Origin: Streptomyces albiflavescens
GTDB lineage: Bacteria > Actinomycetota > Actinomycetes > Streptomycetales > Streptomycetaceae
Assembly: GCF_014645835.1 (NCBI RefSeq)
Contig: NZ_BMMM01000015.1
Location: 202,641-266,640 of the forward strand
Direction of reading: 5' to 3'
DNA length: 64,000 bases
Of this stretch, positions 19,105-28,167 are shown in pieces. The notes under the pieces are model-generated. The model was not told the DNA's origin. It ran no database searches and saw only the letters and a list, made by a program, of their open reading frames with translations. The position numbers were made by a program, and so were the translations under genes. How positions within the stretch are numbered: the first letter of the stretch is position 1; the number at the start of each line of letters is the position of its first letter.

Positions 19105-20085
19105 TCAGGCGAGCCGGATCCGCGGGTCGATGAGGGCGTAGACGGCGTCGACGATGATGTTGAAGAACACGATCGCACCGGCCGACAGGATGGTGACGCC
19201 GAGCAGCATGGGCAGGTCGCTCTTGTTCACGGAGTCCACCGCGAGGCGGCCGATGCCCTGGATGCTGAAGGTCGACTCGGTGATGATCGCGCCACCGATC
19301 AGCACGCCCAGGTCGATGCCGAAGACCGTGACGATCGGGCCCATCGCTCCGCGCCAGGCGAACCGGAAGAAGACGTTCGCACGGGACAGGCCCTTGGCGC
19401 GGGCGGTGCGGACGTAGTCCTCGCTGAGCTGTTCGACGAGCTGGGAGCGGGTCATACGGGTGTAGTTGGCGGTGAAGATGATCGCCAGGGTCAGCCAGGG
19501 CAGCAGCAGCCCGGAGAACCAGGAGACCGGGTCCTCGGTGAAGGGCGTGTACGACGGCTGCGCGAACAGGTGCAGCTTCGAGACCAGGAAGAACATCGCG
19601 ACATAGCCGACGAAGTAGATCTGCAGCGAAGAGCCGAACAGCGAGGCCGAGCTGGCGAACTTGTCCAGGAACTTGCCCTGCTTGACGGCGGCCAGCATGC
19701 CCGCGCCGACACCGAAGATCAGGAAGACGACGGCCGCGCCGAACGCGAGCGAGAGGGTCGTCGGCAGACGGTCCATGATCGTGCCGAGGACGGGCTCGCG
19801 GTTGGCGAAGGAGTAGCCGAGGCAGGGGGCGTTGCAGTTCCCGAAGCCGGCGTAGTCCCGCCCGACGAAGACACCCTTGAGCCAGTCCCAGTACTGCACC
19901 GGGATCGGGTGGTCGATGCCCAGGTTGTGCCGGATCTGCGCGAGCATGTCGGGCGTGCAGTTCTTGCCGCAGGACATCATCGCCGGGTCACGCGGGATGG
20001 CGTAGAAGAGACCGAATGTGATGGCGCTGATGATCAGCAGGATGACCAGTGCGCCGAGGACTCGGCGGACGAGGAAGCGGGACAT
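19105..20085 (-). CDS. Oligopeptide ABC transporter permease (OppB type), second importer
   Basis: 326 residues from ATG 20085, six predicted helices. The EAA loop reads EDYVRTARAKGLSRANVFFRFAW. The first external loop carries the two cysteine pairs CGKNC and CNAPC in the same places as BldKC, separating these two from the third importer's permease. It is 102 bp downstream of the binding-protein gene, with a strong hairpin between, and 59 bp upstream of the OppD-type ATPase. Confidence 0.92.
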   Translation of the reverse strand: MSRFLVRRVLGALVILLIISAITFGLFYAIPRDPAMMSCGKNCTPDMLAQIRHNLGIDHPIPVQYWDWLKGVFVGRDYAGFGNCNAPCLGYSFANREPVLGTIMDRLPTTLSLAFGAAVVFLIFGVGAGMLAAVKQGKFLDKFASSASLFGSSLQIYFVGYVAMFFLVSKLHLFAQPSYTPFTEDPVSWFSGLLLPWLTLAIIFTANYTRMTRSQLVEQLSEDYVRTARAKGLSRANVFFRFAWRGAMGPIVTVFGIDLGVLIGGAIITESTFSIQGIGRLAVDSVNKSDLPMLLGVTILSAGAIVFFNIIVDAVYALIDPRIRLA

Positions 20086-20145
20086 GGGGGCGTGACTTTC
20101 CGGACGGGGCGCCGTCGCCGGGGGCGTGGAGGGGAGAGGGCCGGA

Positions 20146-20175
20146 GGGGGGCGGCCGGGCGAACGGCCACCCCCC
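20146..20175 (-). terminator. Intercistronic hairpin after the second binding-protein gene
   Basis: GGGGGG-c-GGCCG (20146-20157) pairs with CGGCC-a-CCCCCC (20164-20175), 11 pairs with one mismatch, just 12 bp after the binding-protein stop codon in transcription order. It has the same position as the palindrome after bldKB. Confidence 0.65.
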
Positions 20176-20187
20176 TGGTCGTACGGC

Positions 20188-21948
20188 TTACTTCATTGCG
20201 TAGAGCTTGCAGAGCGCGACGCAGGTGTTGCCGCTGTCGTACACGACGTTGCCGACCTTGGAGCCGTGCATCCAGTTGCGGATCTTGTGGTAGTCGGGGA
20301 CGACCGGCGCCAGTTCCATGATCTGGCGGTCGATGTTGCCCCAGGCCTTGTTGGCCTCGGCCGCGTCCGTGATCTTGGCGGCCGCGTCGATGGCCTTGTT
20401 GATGCTCGGGTCGTTCAGCTGGGCGTAGTTGCTGCGGCCGTCGCCGATGTTCTTGCCGCTCCAGCAGGGGTAGAAGACCGAGTAGCCGTTCGGCCAGTCC
20501 GGGCTCCAGCCGGCGCCGAACAGGTCGAAGTCGTTGTCGACCTTGCCGATCTGCGTGTAGAAGGTCGACTTGTCGACCTGCTTGTTGACGACCTTGAAGC
20601 CGGCCGCCTCCAGCGCGTTCTTGACCGCGACGGCCACCTTCACCTGGGTGTCCGAGGACTGGTAGGCGATGACCAGCTTCTGGCCGAGCTTGCCGGCCTC
20701 CTTCAGCAGGGCCTTGGCCTTGACCGGGTCGCCGCCGGGCTTCTTGTTGACGCCGTAGAGGTCGAACTTCTCGTAACCCGGGGTCACCGGGGCGAGGATG
20801 GTGGTGGCGATCTCGCTGGTGGAGGCGCCGCCCTGGATGGTCTGAATCTGCTGGTGCGGCCACGCGTGGTTGATGGCCTGACGGACCTTGACGTCCTTGA
20901 TGCGGGTCATGTTGATCGGCCAGTAGTAGGTGACCGTGTCGACCTGGGTGAGGACGCGCTGCTTCAGCTTGGCGTTGGTGAGGACCTGGGCGATGCGCTC
21001 CGGGGCGACCTCGTTGAAGATCGACATCGCGTACTGGTCCTTGCCCGAGTCCGCGATGTAGCGGTCGGTGGAGGCCAGCAGCTCGAAGCCGAACTGGAAG
21101 ACGTACTGGTCCGGGTAGTTGTTGCGGATCGAGTCGGTCTTCGGGTCCCAGTGCTCGTTGCGCACGTACGTGAGCGACTTGCCGATGGAGCGGGCGCCGA
21201 TCTTGTACGGGCCGCAGGAGAAGGGGCGCTTGTCGTACTTCTCCTTGGTGTCGTGCTTCTTGTTCACCAGGGAGTAGCCACGCATGGCGAGCGTGAAGTT
21301 GAAGTCGGCGCGCGCCTCGTTGAGGCGGAACGTGATGGTCTTGCCGTCGACCTCGATGGAGTCGAGCTTCTTGCCGTCGTAGGGGCCCTTGTACTTGTCG
21401 CCGCCGACCAGCCACTGCTGGACGTAGCGGGGACCCTCGGCGATGAAGGAGGCGAAGAGGCGCTCGAAGGTGTGGCGGAGGTCGTCCTCGGAGATGTCCG
21501 AGCCGTCCTCCCACTTCAGACCGTCCTTCAGGGTGAAGGTCCAGGTCTTGCCGCCGTCCTTCATGGTGCCGGCGTCCGTGGCCGCGTCGCCGACCAGCGT
21601 GGCGCCGCCCTTGTCGTCGATCTTGTAGCCGGTGAGGCCACGCATGATCGGGGCGGTGATGGCGCCCTCGGTCGAGACGTAGATCTGCGCCGGGTCCAGG
21701 TGGTCCATGTCGAACTGGTCGAGCGAGTAGATCGTCCCGCCCTTGACCGCTCCCTTGACCTCCGGCGCCGGGCCGGTGGAGTCGGCCTTGGTGCCGACCA
21801 GGATCTCCTGGGTCTTGGAACCGCTGACCGAGGGGGCCTTGCTCTTCGACTTGCTGTCGCTGCCGCTGCCGCCACACGCGGTCAGCACCGAGGACGAGGC
21901 CGCGACCACGCCGGTGGCGATCAGGAAGTTTCTACGGGAGAAAGACAT
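20188..21948 (-). CDS. Oligopeptide-binding Tat lipoprotein, second importer
   Basis: 586 residues from ATG 21948, beginning MSFSRRNFLIATGVVAA. SRRNFL is a good twin-arginine motif and LTAC a lipobox, so it is probably exported folded by Tat and then lipidated, unlike BldKB. The mature protein is SBP family 5 (DQFDMDHLDPAQIYVSTEG, RPFSCGPYKIGARSIG). It aligns by eye along most of its length with BldKB but ligand-pocket segments differ. Alternative upstream start at 21999 would bury the signal peptide and is rejected. Confidence 0.9.
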   Translation of the reverse strand: MSFSRRNFLIATGVVAASSSVLTACGGSGSDSKSKSKAPSVSGSKTQEILVGTKADSTGPAPEVKGAVKGGTIYSLDQFDMDHLDPAQIYVSTEGAITAPIMRGLTGYKIDDKGGATLVGDAATDAGTMKDGGKTWTFTLKDGLKWEDGSDISEDDLRHTFERLFASFIAEGPRYVQQWLVGGDKYKGPYDGKKLDSIEVDGKTITFRLNEARADFNFTLAMRGYSLVNKKHDTKEKYDKRPFSCGPYKIGARSIGKSLTYVRNEHWDPKTDSIRNNYPDQYVFQFGFELLASTDRYIADSGKDQYAMSIFNEVAPERIAQVLTNAKLKQRVLTQVDTVTYYWPINMTRIKDVKVRQAINHAWPHQQIQTIQGGASTSEIATTILAPVTPGYEKFDLYGVNKKPGGDPVKAKALLKEAGKLGQKLVIAYQSSDTQVKVAVAVKNALEAAGFKVVNKQVDKSTFYTQIGKVDNDFDLFGAGWSPDWPNGYSVFYPCWSGKNIGDGRSNYAQLNDPSINKAIDAAAKITDAAEANKAWGNIDRQIMELAPVVPDYHKIRNWMHGSKVGNVVYDSGNTCVALCKLYAMK

Positions 21949-22032
21949 GGATGAGCCTGCCTTATAGGGACGATCGGGACGGAATGACGCCGGCCGCACA
22001 ACACTGAACGGGCCGGGTGGAACGGGGTGCGG

Positions 22033-23061
22033 TTACCGCTTGGACTTCGGGTCGAGCGCGTCGCGCACCGAGTCGCCGAGCAGGTTGAAGGCGAGGACGA
22101 AGATCACCATCGACAGGCCCGGGAAGAGCATGAAGGTGAGGTCCTCGGTGTAGAACTGGGCGCCGCGCTGGATCATGACGCCCCAGTCCGGCGTCGGGTC
22201 GATGATGCCGACGCCGAGGAAGGCGAGACCCGCCTCCGCGGTCACATACGCCGGAAGCATCAGCGTGGACTGGATGATGATCGGCGTCCACAGGTTGGGC
22301 AGCAGCTCCTTGAACACGATGCGCTTCGGAGACGCGCCCGTGACCTTGGCAGCTTCGATGTACTCCCGCTCACGCAGACCGAGTACCTGGCCGCGCAGCA
22401 GACGGGCGATGGAGGCCCAGCCGAAGGCGGAGAGCACCAGGATCAGGGAGATGGCTCGCAGGGAGGTGGGGATGTTCTCGTCGGGGGCGACGAACAGTCC
22501 GTACACCACCGGCATGAAGGCGATGAAGAACAGCGTGGACGGGAACGACAGCAGGATGTCGATGATCCGGCCGACGAGGTAGTCCGTCTTGCCGCCCAGG
22601 TAGCCCGCGGTGACACCGACGACCACGCCGACGACGGTGGTCAGCAGGGTGGCGGCCACGGCGATACCCAGCGAGGTACGGATGCCGTACAGCAGGAACG
22701 TGAACACGTCCCGGCCCAGCTGCGGCTCGATACCGAACCAGAACTCCGAGCTCATTCCGCCGTTCGGCCCCGAGGGGTAGGAGAAGGCGTCCAGGAGCTC
22801 AGGTCGCTGGCTGGCGTACGTGGTGTACGGGTTCTTGCCGTACAGCTTGGCTATCAAGGGGGCGGCGATCGCGATCACGAAGAAGAAGATCACGATGTAG
22901 GCCGATATGACGCCCGTGCGGTCACGTTTGAACCGCTTCCAGGCGAGTCGTCCCGGAGAGCGACTCTCGGAGCCCTTGGTGGTGGAAGGAGAGAGCGACT
23001 TCTCGACGCTCTCGTCGGTCACCTCTAGCGGGGCAGCCGCAGATGGAGTTGGGGGGGTCAT
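22033..23061 (-). CDS. Oligopeptide ABC transporter permease (OppC type), second importer
   Basis: 342 residues from ATG 23061, same length as BldKA and closely similar (FKRDRTGVISAYIVIFFF, APLIAKLYGKNPYT, EFWFGIEPQLGRDVF). EAA loop EREYIEAAKVTGASPKRI. A 45-residue acidic/Ser-rich cytoplasmic N-terminus precedes the first helix. It is the first gene of the inverted five-gene operon and faces the third importer across a 501-bp divergent region. Confidence 0.92.
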   Translation of the reverse strand: MTPPTPSAAAPLEVTDESVEKSLSPSTTKGSESRSPGRLAWKRFKRDRTGVISAYIVIFFFVIAIAAPLIAKLYGKNPYTTYASQRPELLDAFSYPSGPNGGMSSEFWFGIEPQLGRDVFTFLLYGIRTSLGIAVAATLLTTVVGVVVGVTAGYLGGKTDYLVGRIIDILLSFPSTLFFIAFMPVVYGLFVAPDENIPTSLRAISLILVLSAFGWASIARLLRGQVLGLREREYIEAAKVTGASPKRIVFKELLPNLWTPIIIQSTLMLPAYVTAEAGLAFLGVGIIDPTPDWGVMIQRGAQFYTEDLTFMLFPGLSMVIFVLAFNLLGDSVRDALDPKSKR

Positions 23062-23562
23062 GGTGCTCCAGGCCCGATGCGGTCAAGGACTCCGCAGGGC
23101 GCTCCCTACGGGCTACGCCGGACTTTTTCAACGCAATTCATTCAAGGTCAATAAATTCTCGACCCCCTTGGGCTTGTCTTTACTTTCTTTGCCCGGACTT
23201 GACCTTAGCGTAACTACGCGTGTAGCGCACTGTGGCCGTTCCGTGTCCAGAATCGGACTAACTACGCGAAACGGGCAAGGAGTTCGATAAGCGGACGCCT
23301 GAGTCTCGGAATGCGTACATCTGGTGCGCGCAATCCAACGGTTCGGCATCGAACGGCGAAGATCCATTGCCTCAATCTTCAAGATCATTTGGTTGACCGT
23401 CCGGAGTGACTGCATCCGGATGGTGCTGCCACCCATACGGGTGGGGTGATCGTGCGATACGCCCGGTATAGCCCGATATTGAGCGCTAAAGGCACAAGGC
23501 ACCGGGGCCGTGTCCTCATGTCCCGGCGCCGACGGCACAGCGCACTCTTGAGGAGGCACTCC
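23062..23562. promoter_or_regulatory. Divergent promoter region between importers 2 and 3
   Basis: 501 bp, clearly less GC-rich than the rest (for example TTTACTTTCTTTG near 23180). It holds two identical 10-mers TAACTACGCG at 23211-23220 and 23259-23268, 48 bp apart, and several TTGACC hexamers: 23199 on the plus strand, with TAGCGC 18 bp further on, and near 23393. The first 10-mer overlaps this possible promoter. These are candidate binding sites for a shared regulator; none is proven. No convincing gene lies inside; an upstream in-frame extension of the binding-protein gene lacks coding character. Confidence 0.45.
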
Positions 23563-25191
23563 ATGCGTGGAGCCACGCACGCCAAATGGGCCGCTTGCGC
23601 GGCGGCGGCAGCCCTCGCGGCGACCGCCTGCGGGGGCGGAGGAGGCGGCGGTGGCGGCAAGGGCTCCGGAGTCGTCTCCTCCTCCTGGGGGGACCCGCAG
23701 AACCCGCTGGAGCCGGCCAACACCAATGAGGTGCAGGGCGGCAAGGTCCTCGACATGATCTTCCGCGGTCTGAAGCGGTACGACTCCAAGACCGGCGCGG
23801 CCGAGGACATGCTGGCCGACAAGATCGACACCACGGACTCGCAGAACTTCACCATCACCGTCAACGACGGCTGGAAGTTCAGCAACGGCGAGGCCGTCAC
23901 CGCCAAGTCCTTCGTCGACGCGTGGAACTACGGGGCCAGTCTCAAGAACAACCAGAAGAACGCGTACTTCTTCGGGTACATCGAGGGCTACGACAAGGTC
24001 CACCCCGACACGGGCAGCCAGAGCGCCGACACCCTCTCCGGGCTCAAGGTGACCGGCACGAACACCTTCACCGTCAGGCTCAACCAGAAGTTCTCGACGT
24101 TCCCCGACACTCTCGGATACGTGGCCTACGCGCCGCTGCCCAAAGCCTTCTTCGACGACCACGCGGCGTGGGTACAGAAGCCGATCGGCAACGGACCGTA
24201 CATGATCGACTCCTACACCAAGGGCTCGCAGATGTCCCTGCGCACGTGGGACGGCTACCCCGGCGACGACAAGGCGCAGAACGACGGGGTGGACCTCAAG
24301 GTCTACACCGACAACAACACCGCCTACACGGATCTGCTGGCCGGCAACCTCGATCTTGTCGACGATGTGCCCGCCTCCCAGCTCAAGAACGCGAAGAGTG
24401 ACCTTGGCGGCCGGTACATCAATACACCTGCCGGGATCATCCAGACGCTCGCTTTCCCGTTCTATGACAAGAACTGGGACACGAGCGGGGCCCAGAAGGT
24501 CCGCCAGGGCCTGTCCATGGCGATCAACCGTGATCAGATCACGAACACGATCTTCCAGAAGACCCGCACCCCGGCCTCCGACTGGACCTCCCCGGTGCTC
24601 GGCACGGACGGCGGCTTCCAGGACGGGCTGTGCGGGGACTCCTGCAAGTACAACCCGAGCGAGGCCAAAAGGCTGATCCAGGAGGGCGGCGGCCTGCCCG
24701 GCGGCCAGGTCAAGCTCTCGTACAACGCGGACACGGGCTCCCACAAGGAGTGGATCGACGCCGTCTGCAACTCCATCAACAACGCGCTGGGCAACGACAA
24801 GGCGTGCGTCGGGAACCCGATCGGCACCTTCGCCGACTTCCGCAACCAGATCGGCCGGCACAAGATGCCGGGTCCCTTCCGGGCCGGCTGGCAGATGGAC
24901 TACCCGCTGATCCAGAACTTCCTGCAGCCGCTGTACTACACCAACGCCTCCTCCAACGATGGCAAGTGGTCCAACAAGGACTTCGACAAGCTCGTCGACG
25001 AGGCGAACGCCGAGACCGACCGGGCCAAGGCGGTCAAGCTCTTCCAGCAGGCCGAAGGGGTCGTACGGGACAACATGGCCGCCATCCCGCTCTGGTACCA
25101 GAACGGCAGCGCCGGCTACTCGGAGCGCGTGTCCAACGTGGCGCTCAACCAGTTCAGCGTCCCCGTCTACAACGAGATCAAGGTCAGCTGA
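23563..25191 (+). CDS. Oligopeptide-binding lipoprotein, third importer
   Basis: 542 residues from ATG 23563, with AGGAGG at 23551-23556, 6 nt away. Sec-type signal peptide AACAAAAALAATAC, then an unusual run of nine glycines directly after the lipidated cysteine. SBP family 5: SSWGDPQNPLEPANTNEVQGG, GNGPYMIDSYTKGSQ. It belongs to the OppA/DppA branch and is clearly more distant from BldKB than the second importer's protein is. It contains several cysteines late in the protein (CGDSCKYNP, AVCNSIN, KACVGN) that could form disulfides. Likely the ligand-specific part of the system at 23563-29221. Confidence 0.92.
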   Translation: MRGATHAKWAACAAAAALAATACGGGGGGGGGKGSGVVSSSWGDPQNPLEPANTNEVQGGKVLDMIFRGLKRYDSKTGAAEDMLADKIDTTDSQNFTITVNDGWKFSNGEAVTAKSFVDAWNYGASLKNNQKNAYFFGYIEGYDKVHPDTGSQSADTLSGLKVTGTNTFTVRLNQKFSTFPDTLGYVAYAPLPKAFFDDHAAWVQKPIGNGPYMIDSYTKGSQMSLRTWDGYPGDDKAQNDGVDLKVYTDNNTAYTDLLAGNLDLVDDVPASQLKNAKSDLGGRYINTPAGIIQTLAFPFYDKNWDTSGAQKVRQGLSMAINRDQITNTIFQKTRTPASDWTSPVLGTDGGFQDGLCGDSCKYNPSEAKRLIQEGGGLPGGQVKLSYNADTGSHKEWIDAVCNSINNALGNDKACVGNPIGTFADFRNQIGRHKMPGPFRAGWQMDYPLIQNFLQPLYYTNASSNDGKWSNKDFDKLVDEANAETDRAKAVKLFQQAEGVVRDNMAAIPLWYQNGSAGYSERVSNVALNQFSVPVYNEIKVS

Positions 25192-25200
25192 ACCGTCCAT

Positions 25201-25228
25201 GGGGCGAGCCCACGCCAGGGCTCGCCCC
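25201..25228 (+). terminator. Intercistronic hairpin after the third binding-protein gene
   Basis: Perfect 11-bp stem: GGGGCGAGCCC (25201-25211), 6-nt loop, GGGCTCGCCCC (25218-25228). It starts 9 bp after the binding-protein stop and ends 20 bp before the permease start, so it shares position with the hairpins in the other two importer operons. Confidence 0.8.
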
Positions 25229-25248
25229 GTACTACCTCCGGAGCCCTC

Positions 25249-26172
25249 ATGGGACGGTACGTAATCCGGCGTCTGCTGCAGATGATCCCGGTCTTCTTCG
25301 GCGCCACACTGCTGATCTTCCTGATGGTGAACGTGATGGGCGACCCCATCGCGGGCCTGTGCGGCGAGCGGCAGTGCGACCCCGCCACGGCCGCCCAACT
25401 GCGCAAGGAGTTCGGCCTCGACAAGCCCGTGTGGCAGCAATACCTGACATACATGGGCAACGTCTTCACCGGCGACTTCGGCACCGCCTTCAACGGGCAG
25501 AAGGTCACCGAGCTGATGGCCGCCTCCTTCCCGGTCACCATCCGGCTGACGATCGTCGCGATCCTCTTCGAGATCGTCATCGGGATCGCGCTCGGCGTCG
25601 TCACCGGGCTGCGCCGCGGACGACCCGTCGACACGAGCGTTCTGCTGCTCACCCTCGTCGTCATCTCGGTGCCGGTCTTCGTCACCGGTCTGGTGCTCCA
25701 ACTGCTGCTCGGCGTCGAGTGGGGCTGGATCAAACCGTCCGTCTCCCCGGAGGCCACCTTCGGTGAACTGATCGTGCCGGGCCTGGTGCTGGCCTCCGTC
25801 TCCCTCGCCTACGTGACCCGGCTGACCCGGACCTCCATCGCGGAGAACAAACGGTCCGACTACGTCCGCACCGCCACCGCCAAGGGCCTGCCCCGGCACC
25901 GGGTGATCACCCGGCATCTGCTGCGCAACTCGCTGATCCCCGTCGTCACCTTCATCGGCACGGACATCGGCGCGCTGATGGGCGGCGCGATCGTCACCGA
26001 GCGGATCTTCAACATCCACGGCGTCGGCTTCCAGCTCTACCAGGGGATCCTGCGCCAGAACACGCAGACCGTCGTCGGCTTCGTGACCGTCCTCGTCCTC
26101 GTCTTCCTGGTCGCCAACCTGCTCGTCGACCTCCTGTACGCCGTACTCGACCCGAGGATCCGTTATGCCTGA
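25249..26172 (+). CDS. Oligopeptide ABC transporter permease (OppB type), third importer
   Basis: 307 residues from ATG 25249 with CTCCGGAG upstream. Begins MGRYVIRRLLQMIPVFFGAT, the classic DppB start, with six predicted helices. EAA loop SDYVRTATAKGLPRHRVITRHLL. Its first external loop has only one cysteine pair (LCGERQC) and lacks the second pair seen in BldKC. It overlaps the next permease by 8 bp, implying translational coupling. Confidence 0.93.
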   Translation: MGRYVIRRLLQMIPVFFGATLLIFLMVNVMGDPIAGLCGERQCDPATAAQLRKEFGLDKPVWQQYLTYMGNVFTGDFGTAFNGQKVTELMAASFPVTIRLTIVAILFEIVIGIALGVVTGLRRGRPVDTSVLLLTLVVISVPVFVTGLVLQLLLGVEWGWIKPSVSPEATFGELIVPGLVLASVSLAYVTRLTRTSIAENKRSDYVRTATAKGLPRHRVITRHLLRNSLIPVVTFIGTDIGALMGGAIVTERIFNIHGVGFQLYQGILRQNTQTVVGFVTVLVLVFLVANLLVDLLYAVLDPRIRYA

Positions 26173-27145
26173 GCAGCCGTACGAGCAGGAGGGCGCCATC
26201 GCCGGAACCGGAATGGGCGGGGCCATGGACCTCGCCGTGAGCGAGGCCGAGACCCTGGAGAAGACCCCGGGGGGACCGCAGGGCACGGGCCCGCAGGAGA
26301 AACCCAGAAGCCTCTGGTCGGACGCCTGGCGCGATCTGTGGCGCAACCCCGTCTTCATCATCTCCGGGCTCGTCATCCTCTTCCTGGTGGTCATCTCCCT
26401 GTGGCCCTCGCTCATTGCCTCCCAGAACCCGCTCAAGTGCGACCTCGCCAAGGCCCAGCAGGGCTCGCAGCCGGGACACCCCTTCGGGTTCGACGGCCAG
26501 GGCTGCGACGTCTACACGCGGGTGGTGTACGGGACCCGCGTCTCGATCAGCGTCGGCGTCTGCGCCACCCTCGGCGTCGCGATTCTCGGCTCGGTGCTCG
26601 GCGGCCTTGCCGGGTTCTTCGGCGGGCTGGGGGACTCGTTCCTGTCCCGGATCACCGACATCTTCTTCGCGATCCCCGTCGTGCTCGGCGGTCTTGTCCT
26701 CCTCTCCGTGGTGACCAGCAATACGATCTGGCCGGTCATCGGGTTCATGGTGCTGCTCGGCTGGCCGCAGATCTCCCGGATCGCGCGCGGCTCCGTCATC
26801 ACCATCAAGCAGAACGACTACGTACAGGCCGCCCGCGCTCTCGGCGCCTCCCACGCACGGCTGCTGCTGCGGCACATCACGCCCAACGCCGTCGCGCCGG
26901 TGATCGTGGTCGCGACCATCGCGCTCGGTACCTACATCTCTCTGGAGGCGACGCTCTCGTACCTCGGCGTGGGCCTGAAGCCACCGACGGTCAGCTGGGG
27001 CATCGACATCTCGTCGGCCTCCGCCTACATCCGCAACGCCCCGCACATGCTGCTGTGGCCGGCGGGAGCGCTCGCGATCACCGTGCTCGCGTTCATCATG
27101 CTCGGCGACGCGGTGCGCGACGCCCTCGACCCGAAGCTGAGGTGA
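26165..27145 (+). CDS. Oligopeptide ABC transporter permease (OppC type), third importer
   Basis: 326 residues from ATG 26165, overlapping the previous gene by 8 bp. A 55-residue acidic cytoplasmic N-terminus precedes the first helix (VFIISGLVILFLVVISLW). EAA loop QNDYVQAARALGASHARLLLRH. The external loop carries NPLKCDLAKA and FGFDGQGCDVYTRVVYGTR, a pattern seen in actinobacterial DppC proteins. It forms the translocation channel with the OppB-type partner. Confidence 0.93.
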   Translation: MPEQPYEQEGAIAGTGMGGAMDLAVSEAETLEKTPGGPQGTGPQEKPRSLWSDAWRDLWRNPVFIISGLVILFLVVISLWPSLIASQNPLKCDLAKAQQGSQPGHPFGFDGQGCDVYTRVVYGTRVSISVGVCATLGVAILGSVLGGLAGFFGGLGDSFLSRITDIFFAIPVVLGGLVLLSVVTSNTIWPVIGFMVLLGWPQISRIARGSVITIKQNDYVQAARALGASHARLLLRHITPNAVAPVIVVATIALGTYISLEATLSYLGVGLKPPTVSWGIDISSASAYIRNAPHMLLWPAGALAITVLAFIMLGDAVRDALDPKLR

Positions 27146-27150
27146 CCGCC

Positions 27151-28167
27151 GTGCTGCTGGAAGTACGCGATCTGCACGTGGAGTTCAGAACCAGGGACGG
27201 GGTCGCCAAGGCCGTCAACGGAGTCACCTACAGCGTGGACGAAGGCGAGACGCTCGCGGTGCTCGGCGAGTCCGGCTCCGGCAAGTCGGTCACCGCGCAG
27301 GCCGTGATGGGCATTCTCGACATGCCGCCCGGGAGGATCACCGGCGGTGAAATCCTCTTCCGGGGCAAGGACTTGCTGAAGTTCAAGGAGGACGAGCGGC
27401 GCAAGGTCCGCGGCGCCGAGATGGCGATGATCTTCCAGGACGCGCTGTCCTCCCTGAACCCCGTGCTCAGCGTCGGCGACCAGCTCGGCGAGATGTTCAC
27501 CGTGCACCGTGGGATGTCGCGGAAGGACGCCCGGGCCAAGGCGATCGAGCTGATGGACCGGGTGCGGATCCCGGCGGCCGGCGACCGGGTGCGCGACTAT
27601 CCGCACCAGTTCTCCGGCGGAATGCGCCAGCGCATCATGATCGCCATGGCGCTGGCCCTGGAACCCGCGCTGATCATCGCCGACGAACCGACCACCGCAC
27701 TCGATGTCACCGTCCAAGCCCAAGTCATGGACTTGTTGGCCGAGTTGCAGCGCGAGCTCGACATGGGGCTCATCCTCATCACCCATGACCTCGGGGTGGT
27801 CGCGGACGTCGCCGACCGGATCGCGGTGATGTACGCGGGCCGGATCGTCGAGTCGGCGCCGGTCCACGACATCTACAAAGCCCCGGCGCACCCCTATACA
27901 AAGGGGCTTCTGGAGTCGATTCCGCGGCTCGACCAGAAGGGCAAGGAGCTGTACGCGATCAAGGGCCTGCCGCCCAACCTGATGCGCATCCCACCGGGCT
28001 GCGCCTTCAACCCGCGCTGCCCGATGGCCCAGGACGTGTGCCGCACCGACGTACCGCCGCTCTTCGAAGTGGACGAGGACCGCAGGAGCGCCTGCTTCTT
28101 CTGGAGAGAGACGCTCGATGCCGGAAGCGGCGAGGGAGCGAGTGCGGCGGGAGAGCCCGATGCCTGA
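27151..28167 (+). CDS. Oligopeptide ABC transporter ATPase (OppD type), third importer
   Basis: 338 residues. I start it at GTG 27151, which has GAGG (27139-27142) 8 nt upstream; GTG 27142, overlapping the previous stop, is the alternative and adds three residues. Walker [13 protein letters not shown], signature [13 protein letters not shown], Walker [13 protein letters not shown], His-switch LITHDLG. C-terminal cysteines in PPGCAFNPRC, DVC and ACFF. Overlaps the partner ATPase by 8 bp. Confidence 0.92.
   Translation: MLLEVRDLHVEFRTRDGVAKAVNGVTYSVDEGETLAVLGESGSGKSVTAQAVMGILDMPPGRITGGEILFRGKDLLKFKEDERRKVRGAEMAMIFQDALSSLNPVLSVGDQLGEMFTVHRGMSRKDARAKAIELMDRVRIPAAGDRVRDYPHQFSGGMRQRIMIAMALALEPALIIADEPTTALDVTVQAQVMDLLAELQRELDMGLILITHDLGVVADVADRIAVMYAGRIVESAPVHDIYKAPAHPYTKGLLESIPRLDQKGKELYAIKGLPPNLMRIPPGCAFNPRCPMAQDVCRTDVPPLFEVDEDRRSACFFWRETLDAGSGEGASAAGEPDA

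Noticed and set aside
23128-26451. Very long minus-strand open frame (over 1100 codons) across importer 3
   Set aside because: Antisense shadow of the binding protein and permease genes, Val/Asp/Arg/Gly-rich with no motifs. GC codon bias creates long antisense frames here.
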